Assembly (NCBI GenBank): GCA_017405115.1
Contig: JAFRBA010000198.1
Location: forward strand, 1-7,846
Reading direction: 5' to 3'
DNA from: Kiritimatiellia bacterium
GTDB lineage: Bacteria > Verrucomicrobiota > Kiritimatiellia > RFP12 > UBA1067
Length of the DNA: 7,846 nt
Below the pieces are notes generated by a model. The model made no database searches and was not told where the DNA came from. It saw only the letters and a program-made list of their open reading frames with translations. Made by a program: the position numbers and the translations under genes. The first letter of the stretch is position 1, and the number at the start of each line of letters is the position of its first letter. This document shows positions 1-5,132 of the stretch, piece by piece.

Positions 1-240
1 AAGGAGGGCTGACGGCGCTGAAGTCAAATGTAAAGGTGTTCTGAAATGTAGTCATATAAAATTATGGCTACTTTTTCACGCGGCCCGCGTGAACATTGGC
101 TCAAACCGCACTTTTCAAAAATTCAAGTGGCAAAGTCGGGGAGTTTCTTCAAAACCGCGCAAGGGATCACGAAGGTTCGGCAGCCCAAAGTAAAATTGGG
201 GGAACCTCCAAGCGAGAGCACGGGAACTCCAGATTTTTGC
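1..240. other. Upstream non-coding region, AT-richer than the rest
   Basis: No convincing gene is visible here. The first bases could be the tail of an upstream gene: one frame ends at a TGA at 10-12 and another gives a 13-residue tail ending at a TGA at 42-44. Neither can be judged without the preceding sequence. The region is clearly less GC-rich than the genes that follow, as expected of a promoter region. It contains a short direct repeat AAATGTA (26-32 and 44-50), a perfect 19-bp palindrome (75-93, listed separately) and a 5-bp stem with a 7-nt loop (CCCAA at 184-188, TTGGG at 196-200). A forward frame opening at 64 only overlaps the hydrolase gene and encodes an arginine-rich shadow product. 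Confidence 0.6.
75..93. repeat. Perfect 19-bp palindrome, possible operator
   Basis: The arms TTCACGCGG (75-83) and CCGCGTGAA (85-93) are exact reverse complements around a single central C. It is unlikely to be an intrinsic terminator: on the + strand it is followed by a mixed sequence, and on the - strand by an A-run, so neither direction has the required T-tract. The T-run lies just 5' of the + strand arm. A symmetric half-site of this length about 150 bp upstream of promoter P1 is compatible with binding by a dimeric repressor or activator. It could instead be a leftover of the 3' region of an upstream gene. Confidence 0.5.
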
Positions 241-246
241 TATAAT
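236..246 (+). promoter_or_regulatory. Promoter P1, extended -10, leaderless geometry
   Basis: The core TTTGCTATAAT contains a perfect -10 hexamer (241-246) preceded by the TGn extension (TG at 238-239). No recognisable -35 hexamer lies 16-18 bp upstream, which fits promoters that depend on the extended -10. Only seven bases (247-253) separate the hexamer from the ATG at 254. Sigma70-type initiation would fall at about 253-254, so the transcript should begin at or one base before the start codon, without a Shine-Dalgarno. The same 11 bases recur at promoter P3. Confidence 0.75.
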
Positions 247-253
247 ACGACGC

Positions 254-1261
254 ATGAGAAGATTGGTTCTGGCAACAACGGCACTCGCCTGCGCGCTGAC
301 CGCATTCGGTCCGGCGTTCGCCGAGCGCCGCGAAATCGCCGTCAGCGTGATCGGAATGGAGCGCCCGTCGCTGCCGCCGGTCGCCGAGAGCGTGCCGAAG
401 GTCGTCAAGTACTGGATCGACGCGATGGACCGCGAGATCGGCAACAGGCCCGACCTGGTGGTCCTTCCCGAATGCTGCGACACCGTGCCGACGAAAAGCC
501 AGGCGGAGAAGGCCGCGTGGATACGGCTTCGCGGCGACGCGGTCCTGGACGCCGTCAGGAAGTACGCCGCGGCGCACGGCTGCTACGTCGTGTACTCGGC
601 CCACCGCGAGCGGGACGACGGACGCTTTGCAAACTCTTCGCGGCTCGTCGACAGAAAGGGCAGCGTCGTCGCCTGCTACGACAAGGTCTTTCCGACTGTC
701 GGGGAGGCGGCGAGCGCCGAGTGCCCCGTGGTGCCGGGCAAAGAGGCCGTCGTCGTCGACACCGACTTCGGGCGCGTCGGCTTCATCATATGCTTCGACC
801 TCAACTTCGCGGAGCTGAGGCGGATGTACGCGGAGAAGCGGCCCGACGTGCTCGTGTTCTCCTCGATGTTCGACGGCGACTTCCTGCAGCGCCAGTGGGC
901 GCGCGAGTGCCAGTCGTACGTGGTGTCGTCGACCGGCCTGGACATCCTGCCCGGCCGCGTCATCGACCCTGCGGGCGGCGAGCTGCGCAACGAGAACTAC
1001 TACATGCCCACGTTCACCGCACGCGTCAACACGAACTGCCGCGTCCTCCACCTCGACTTCAACAGAGGCAAGTTCGCAGACGTCGTGCGCAAGTACGGGC
1101 GCCGCATAGAGTTCCGCAACCCCGGCTCCGTCGGAACGTTCACGCTGCTCTCGAACGACCCCGCGCTGCCGGTGGACGACGTGATGCGCGAGTTCGGCCT
1201 CGAGTCGTTCACCGACTACATGGCGCGATCACGGCGCGTCCGCTCGGAATTCGCGAGGTGA
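254..1261 (+). CDS. Secreted carbon-nitrogen hydrolase (nitrilase superfamily)
   Basis: 335 residues. Members of this superfamily hydrolyse amides, nitriles or ureido C-N bonds using a Glu-Lys-Cys triad. All three residues are visible in the right order and spacing: Glu73 in LVVLPE, Lys144 in YDKVFP and Cys180 in IICFDLNF. The last two motifs are the typical signatures of the nitrilase-fold core. Residues 1-23 form a standard Sec signal peptide (basic MRR, hydrophobic core, AFA cleavage motif), so the enzyme is predicted to be periplasmic or extracellular; most relatives are cytoplasmic. The substrate cannot be read from the sequence. The start at 254 is chosen because it gives the intact signal peptide and lies seven bases after a perfect -10 box; there is no Shine-Dalgarno, consistent with a leaderless mRNA. 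The gene stands alone: the next promoter begins 15 bases after its stop. The C-terminal ~75 residues lack familiar motifs. Confidence 0.9.
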   Translation: MRRLVLATTALACALTAFGPAFAERREIAVSVIGMERPSLPPVAESVPKVVKYWIDAMDREIGNRPDLVVLPECCDTVPTKSQAEKAAWIRLRGDAVLDAVRKYAAAHGCYVVYSAHRERDDGRFANSSRLVDRKGSVVACYDKVFPTVGEAASAECPVVPGKEAVVVDTDFGRVGFIICFDLNFAELRRMYAEKRPDVLVFSSMFDGDFLQRQWARECQSYVVSSTGLDILPGRVIDPAGGELRNENYYMPTFTARVNTNCRVLHLDFNRGKFADVVRKYGRRIEFRNPGSVGTFTLLSNDPALPVDDVMREFGLESFTDYMARSRRVRSEFAR

Positions 1262-1276
1262 CGGGGGCTCGTCCGT

Positions 1277-1306
1277 TTGCCACCCTGCGCGGAGATATGC
1301 TATACT
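1277..1306 (+). promoter_or_regulatory. Promoter P2 for the lactonase-KAS III unit
   Basis: A -35-like TTGCCA (1277-1282, five of six matches to TTGACA) is followed by an 18-bp spacer and TATACT (1301-1306, five of six matches to TATAAT). The -10 carries the same TGC extension seen at the other two promoters of the window. Transcription should start at about 1313, leaving a leader of roughly 11 nt that is almost entirely ribosome binding site. The -35 element lies only 15 bases after the stop codon of the preceding gene. Confidence 0.65.
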
Positions 1307-1314
1307 AGTCAAGA

Positions 1315-1322
1315 AAGGAAGG
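1315..1322 (+). promoter_or_regulatory. Shine-Dalgarno AAAGGAAGG
   Basis: The purine run around 1314-1322 (AAAGGAAGG) is the only strong Shine-Dalgarno-like sequence in front of a gene in this window. It lies before three in-frame ATGs (1324, 1327 and 1333). The last has the most usual spacing from the final GG (10 nt), while the first is only 5 nt from the first GG, so the exact start of the lactonase is uncertain by up to three residues. Confidence 0.65.
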
Positions 1323-1323
1323 A

Positions 1324-2382
1324 ATGATGAACATGCTAGTTGCGTCAATAGCCTACTGCGCCGTCGGATGCAATCCCGGCTCCGGCGACATGCAGGCGAT
1401 ACACGTCCTGGCCTGCGACACCGAGACGGGCGAGGCCCGCATCGTGCAGTCGGTGAAGGGGATATCGGGCACGACATACTTCGCGGTCGATTCGGGCCGA
1501 CGCTGGCTCTACACGATGGTCGGCAACGAGCGGGACCGCAGCCTGCACGGCAAGGCCGTGCGGTTCCCGATCGAAGGGCACGTCATCGGCAAGATGGAGA
1601 CGCTGGCGGAACTGCCGTGCCCCGCCCCGTGCCACGTCACGCTGCTTCCGGGGGAGAAGCGCCTCGCATACGCCGCCTACGGCGCGGGCGTCGCGGCCAC
1701 GGTCGACATCGAAAGCCGCGAGGTGCGCGGGCTGACGCTGTCTGACGAAGGAGTGGGGCCGAACCCCCTGCGGCAGAAGAAGGCATATGCCCATTTCGCA
1801 TTCTCGACGCCGGACGCCACCCGGCTCGGGATCGTGAACCTCGGCTGCGACCGCATACACTTCCTCGATCCGGAGACCCTCGCCGAGGACGTCGAAATGC
1901 GGCTTCTCTCCGACCCCGGCGACGGCCCCCGGCACGCGGTCTGGTCGAACAACAGCAGGTTCCTCTTCGTCGTGAACGAGCTCGGCAGCTCGGTAACCTC
2001 CTTTGCGCGCGACGGACGCTCCTGGCGCAAGGTCTGCAAGGTCTCGATGCTGCCCGAGGGCTTCATCGGCGACACGAAGGCCGCGGCGATACGGCTTACG
2101 TCCGACGGGCGCATGCTCGCGGCGTCTAACCGCGGGCACGACTCCATTGCGTTCTTCGACGTTGACGCCGAGACCGGGCGCCTGGAGCGGCGCGGCATCG
2201 CGAAGCTGACCGGGCGCGCGCCGCGAGACTTCGCTTTCATGCCGGGAGAGAAGTTCATGATTGTCGGGCACAAGCTCTCCGACGAGATACAGGTCTACAG
2301 GTTTGACCGCGACACCGCCTCCCTCGAGCCTGTCGGAGCCCCCATCCCGGCGTACCACCCGCTCTGCTTTACGTTCCTCTGA
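1324..2382 (+). CDS. Lactonase-family seven-bladed beta-propeller protein
   Basis: 352 residues, the usual length for the family that includes bacterial 6-phosphogluconolactonase (Pgl/YbhE type) and related lactonases. Known members open cyclic lactones; the actual substrate here is not shown. Family hallmarks are clear: an N-terminal blade with IHVLACDTETGEA (residues 26-38), GPRHAVW (201-207) followed by FVVNELGSSV (215-224), SNRGHDSIAFF (268-278), and RAPRDFAFMPGEKFMIV near the C-terminus. His204, Glu219 and Asn269-Arg270 sit in the conserved positions that line the central pocket in this family. The N-terminus looks hydrophobic but aligns with the first propeller strand and lacks a basic n-region, so the protein is predicted to be cytoplasmic. 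It is first in a two-gene unit under promoter P2. It ends six bases before the KAS III-like gene, which is in the same reading frame. A role in the pentose phosphate pathway is possible, but no zwf or gnd neighbour supports it. Confidence 0.85.
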   Translation: MMNMLVASIAYCAVGCNPGSGDMQAIHVLACDTETGEARIVQSVKGISGTTYFAVDSGRRWLYTMVGNERDRSLHGKAVRFPIEGHVIGKMETLAELPCPAPCHVTLLPGEKRLAYAAYGAGVAATVDIESREVRGLTLSDEGVGPNPLRQKKAYAHFAFSTPDATRLGIVNLGCDRIHFLDPETLAEDVEMRLLSDPGDGPRHAVWSNNSRFLFVVNELGSSVTSFARDGRSWRKVCKVSMLPEGFIGDTKAAAIRLTSDGRMLAASNRGHDSIAFFDVDAETGRLERRGIAKLTGRAPRDFAFMPGEKFMIVGHKLSDEIQVYRFDRDTASLEPVGAPIPAYHPLCFTFL

Positions 2383-2388
2383 TCCGGG

Positions 2389-3177
2389 ATGTTCGAGACG
2401 CCTGAGGTGGTTGTCGAGCGGATCGCCGCGGTGCGCGGCGGCGGCGAGACTCTGTACGAGCTCGCGGAGGCCGCCGTCGGGCGTCTTTCGCTTGACCTTG
2501 ACGAGACTCCGATCGGAGGCGTCATCGCGGCTACGTTCTCCGCCGCCGACAGGTTTCCTTCCCTGGCCGTGCGAGTGGCTGCGAAGCTCGGGTTGCCGAA
2601 GGGGGTCCCTGCCTTAGACCTGCAGATGGCGTGCAGCGCCTACCCGTATGCCGTGTATCTCGCGGGACGGCTCGCGGCGGACACGCGGTCGCGCATCCTG
2701 GTCGTCGACGGCGACGTGCAGTCGAGGCTCGTCGACAGGACCGATCATGCGACGGGGAACATCTTCTCGGACGCCGCGACGGCGAGCGTCGTGTCGGTCG
2801 GCGACGGGCCTGCTAGCCGGTTCGACTTCATGTCGCGCCTTGACGACGCCCTTACGTGTTCCGAATCGGGGCCTATCAGGATGGACGGCATGCGCGTGTT
2901 CACGTTCGTGGCGACGGAGGTGGTTGGCTTTCTGAGGGCGTTCGGGCGCGACGTCGACCACTTCGCGCCGCACCAGGCGAATCCATACATGGTCCGCCAG
3001 CTGGCGAAGTCGCTCGGTCTGGAAGACCGCCTGCTTGTGCTAGACGAAGGCGCCAAGAACCCTGGAAGCTGCTCGGTGCCCATGACGCTCGCCGAGAGCG
3101 GCGCGTCGGGGCGCGTGCTCATCGCCGGATTCGGCGCGGGCTTCTCCGCCGCCGCCGGGGTGGTGCGCGTCGTTTAA
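2389..3177 (+). CDS. Compact 3-oxoacyl-ACP synthase III-like (FabH-like) thiolase-fold protein
   Basis: 262 residues, against about 320 for ordinary FabH. KAS III enzymes condense an acyl-CoA or similar primer with an acyl-ACP extender. The catalytic triad is present: Cys82 in LQMACSAYPY, His195 in APHQANPY and Asn224 in EGAKNPGSCSVP. Other family marks are SRLVDRTDHATGNIFSDAA (about 112-130) and the C-terminal glycine loop IAGFGAGFS. The N-terminus is about 30 residues shorter than FabH before the Cys: the first strand and the region that carries the CoA-adenine-contacting residues in FabH are missing. The Cys-His interval is about 19 residues shorter too. It is not obviously broken: the frame is open, the triad is intact, and the previous gene's stop blocks any longer in-frame start. 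The ATG at 2389 follows that stop by six bases, with only a weak GGG upstream, so translation is probably coupled. It may use a primer other than CoA thioesters, or act in a special acyl pathway; the product is unknown. Confidence 0.8.
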   Translation: MFETPEVVVERIAAVRGGGETLYELAEAAVGRLSLDLDETPIGGVIAATFSAADRFPSLAVRVAAKLGLPKGVPALDLQMACSAYPYAVYLAGRLAADTRSRILVVDGDVQSRLVDRTDHATGNIFSDAATASVVSVGDGPASRFDFMSRLDDALTCSESGPIRMDGMRVFTFVATEVVGFLRAFGRDVDHFAPHQANPYMVRQLAKSLGLEDRLLVLDEGAKNPGSCSVPMTLAESGASGRVLIAGFGAGFSAAAGVVRVV

Positions 3178-3193
3178 AAAGATCGAGAACTCG

Positions 3194-3217
3194 GAGCAGG
3201 GGAGAGACCTCTTGCTC
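3194..3217 (+). terminator. Hairpin after the KAS III-like gene, possible weak terminator
   Basis: GAGCAGGGG (3194-3202) can pair with CTCTTGCTC (3209-3217) over nine pairs, two of them G-U, with a six-base loop. It lies 17 bases after the stop of the KAS III-like gene and 20 bases before promoter P3, the expected place for a terminator. No T-tract follows on the + strand, so intrinsic termination would be weak. It might instead act as a 3' stability element. Confidence 0.3.
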
Positions 3218-3236
3218 TACCACGTAGCGCGGCATA

Positions 3237-3247
3237 TTTGCTATAAT
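3237..3247 (+). promoter_or_regulatory. Promoter P3, extended -10, same core as P1
   Basis: The 11 bases TTTGCTATAAT are identical to the P1 core, with a perfect -10 at 3242-3247 and a TG extension. No -35 hexamer is visible at 16-18 bp. Seven bases (3248-3254) then lead to ATG at 3255, exactly the P1 spacing. A transcript starting at about 3254-3255 excludes the ATG at 3246, which lies inside the -10 hexamer. An AAGAAAGG purine run (3291-3298) also precedes a later in-frame ATG at 3309. Confidence 0.75.
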
Positions 3248-3254
3248 GTGCGTG

Positions 3255-5126
3255 ATGAAGATCGCGATCAGCAGCAAACTTGCAGGAGCAAAGAAAGGCC
3301 GACACGAAATGGCAAATGTAGCTTTCAGGAGGAGTTCACCTCTCCATGGAATTACGCTTGGAGGAGTTGTGCTGTGCGCGGGGCTTGCGCTCCATGCGGG
3401 TACGACATATGAGGTTTCCGCGACAGGCGGCGTCGGCGACGTCATCGCTTTGACAAACGCATTCGCCAAGGTTGGCGCGAGCGACACGACGGATGCGAAG
3501 ATACTGCTCGCGCCCGTGGTCTATGATCTCAAGGGCACGCAGATCGGAACTGGCGGCGCGCATTGGCGGCTGGACAAGAAAATGAAAGATGGCCTCATCG
3601 CCGGAACCGGCGCAGCGCCGAGCGACACAATCATCCTCGGGGGCGGTGCGGCTGATTCGAAGAGGGTCTTCCACTTCTGGTCTACGGACGCAAGCCATCC
3701 GATGACTATATCCAACCTTACTATAACCGGCGGCCACACCGCTGCCGACGGCGGCGCTATCTACGGCAGCACCCCGACGTATGGCGGCAATCTGATACTC
3801 AGGAGCGTCATCGTGTCGAACAACTATGCGAAAGGGTCGAACGGCGCGGGAGGAGGAGGCGTGATATATGCGAAGGCATACGGCTGTCTCTTTGCGGACA
3901 ACGTCTGCGAATCGCAGCATGGCGGTGGACTCTATGTCAACACTGCGTCACACGGTGCTTGGGATTGCGTCTTCTCGAACAATTCAGCCAGCGCATCCAG
4001 CAGGAACGGCGGCGGGATGTACGCGGCAGGCGGAGCGTCATGCGTTGGGTGCGAGTTCTACGACAATGCCGGGATAAATGGTTCGGGAGCCTATGTGTCC
4101 GGCTCCGGACTGGTCAGCAACTGCGTCTTCAAGGGCAACAAGCCGACTGTCGCCGCCAGTTCCAACAAGCTTGGCGGCGGCCTATACCTCTCCTCCGGCG
4201 AATGCGTCGAGTGCAGGTTCTTAGAGAACGCGGCGGACCGCGGCGGCGGAATGTACGTGAATTCCTCGTCCGCCGTTGTAAGGAACTGTGTCTTCAATGG
4301 AAACAAGCAGACCGGCTGGGCGAGCGGCGCCGCGCTTTTCGTCAACGCCTCCGATCCGCTTGCGCTCGTGTCGAACTGCGTGTTCCTCGCCAACACGGCG
4401 GCGAGCAGTTCGCGCACAATCATCTCCAACGCGGAACTCGTCGACTGCGTCATCACGAACAACAACATCTCGAGCGGCTACATCCTTGCGGGGTGCAACA
4501 TGACGCGCTGTCTCTTTGCCGACAACTCCACGGACGGCAATGCACAGCACCTCGACATCGGCACGGCGTACGGTACGACCGCCGTTTCGCGTACCAACGT
4601 AAACTGCATCGTCGCGAACAACCGCGCAATGGGGATCAACTCCATAACCGACGGCAAGAAGGTTGTCAACTGCACGTATGTCGGCAACTACTGCGACAGC
4701 GGAAACTACGGCACGACTGTCCGCGACTGCGTGTGCTGGAACTCGATCTTCACCGGCAACACTGTGTCGGGCATAGGTGCCGCCGCGGGCGACGTGCGAC
4801 GCAATTTCCACAACGGAGAAGTGCACGAACTCTATCTCACCAACTGCATCTTCTCGGTGTCGGACGTCGCGGAGGACGCGGACTACCTCTCGAACTGCAG
4901 GAAAATCCCCGAGGCTAAAATCAGGTTTCGCGAAACTGCTGACGGCGGCGAATACGACCTGCGCTCCTCCTCGCCGGCGTTCGGGAAGGGCGCGTGGGAG
5001 GAGTGGATGCCGGGCTGCGTCGGCGCGCTGGACTTCGCGCGCCGCCAGCGCGTCATGTTCGGGGCGGTCGACATCGGCGCTCTTGAGTGCCAGCTCAATC
5101 CCGGTCTGTTGCTGTTCTTCAAGTAA
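3255..5126 (+). CDS. Secreted right-handed beta-helix protein, choice-of-anchor-Q-like C-terminus
   Basis: 623 residues from this start. After a signal peptide (hydrophobic stretch about 33-47, ending LHA) and a short domain, residues ~151-534 are imperfect coils of 19-39 residues. These carry GG[AG]xxY or GGGMY motifs and C-[VIL]-F-x-x-N turns, like polymorphic outer-membrane/beta-helix proteins. One cysteine recurs per coil: 211, 238, 266, 290, 320, 345, 375, 398, 419, 451, 473, 492, 531. Residues ~545-611, with YDLRSSSPAFGKG and VDIGALE, match the closing region of choice-of-anchor-Q proteins. Only a short LNPGLLLFFK tail follows, with no PEP-CTERM, LPXTG or autotransporter barrel. Such proteins are surface or matrix proteins, or sometimes polysaccharide-active enzymes; no catalytic residues are recognised. 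Start: 3246 lies inside the -10; 3255 has the leaderless geometry of the first gene; 3309 has a Shine-Dalgarno at 10 nt and gives a neater signal peptide (605 aa). The coding DNA is visibly less GC-rich than its neighbours. Confidence 0.85.
   Translation: MKIAISSKLAGAKKGRHEMANVAFRRSSPLHGITLGGVVLCAGLALHAGTTYEVSATGGVGDVIALTNAFAKVGASDTTDAKILLAPVVYDLKGTQIGTGGAHWRLDKKMKDGLIAGTGAAPSDTIILGGGAADSKRVFHFWSTDASHPMTISNLTITGGHTAADGGAIYGSTPTYGGNLILRSVIVSNNYAKGSNGAGGGGVIYAKAYGCLFADNVCESQHGGGLYVNTASHGAWDCVFSNNSASASSRNGGGMYAAGGASCVGCEFYDNAGINGSGAYVSGSGLVSNCVFKGNKPTVAASSNKLGGGLYLSSGECVECRFLENAADRGGGMYVNSSSAVVRNCVFNGNKQTGWASGAALFVNASDPLALVSNCVFLANTAASSSRTIISNAELVDCVITNNNISSGYILAGCNMTRCLFADNSTDGNAQHLDIGTAYGTTAVSRTNVNCIVANNRAMGINSITDGKKVVNCTYVGNYCDSGNYGTTVRDCVCWNSIFTGNTVSGIGAAAGDVRRNFHNGEVHELYLTNCIFSVSDVAEDADYLSNCRKIPEAKIRFRETADGGEYDLRSSSPAFGKGAWEEWMPGCVGALDFARRQRVMFGAVDIGALECQLNPGLLLFFK
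3705..4856 (+). repeat. Coding array of degenerate beta-helix coils
   Basis: About 13 coils of 19-39 residues, recognisable at protein level by the turn N/D-C-V/I-F-x-x-N and the intervening GGGxY motif (GGGLYVN, GGGMYAA, GGGLYLS, GGGMYVN). At DNA level only short stretches are shared, such as GGCGGCGGRATGTACG near 4010-4023 and 4242-4255. This is an old diverged array rather than a recent tandem duplication. Confidence 0.75.
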
Positions 5127-5132
5127 TCGTCG

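Noticed and set aside
1..7. AAGGAGG at the very start as a ribosome binding site
   Set aside because: No start codon follows at a useful distance with an open frame of any length. It may be part of an upstream coding sequence.
75..93. Intrinsic terminator
   Set aside because: No T-tract follows the palindrome on either strand.
64..1308. Forward 414-codon frame overlapping the nitrilase gene
   Set aside because: The product is almost entirely Arg-rich low-complexity sequence in the region shared with the hydrolase. The hydrolase frame has the signal peptide and catalytic triad.
1345..2358. Long antisense frame of 337 codons opposite the lactonase gene
   Set aside because: It mirrors the GC-rich third positions of the real gene, its product is rich in Arg, Ala and Val without motifs, and it has no ribosome binding site. 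The forward frame has clear family motifs.
2380..2391. TGA at 2380 read as selenocysteine or as a frameshift fusing the lactonase to the KAS III-like protein
   Set aside because: The lactonase ends where its family normally ends, no selenocysteine insertion structure was seen, and the downstream ATG gives a plausible start.
3246..3254. ATG at 3246 as the start of the beta-helix protein
   Set aside because: It lies within the -10 hexamer of P3 and would not be present on a transcript from that promoter.
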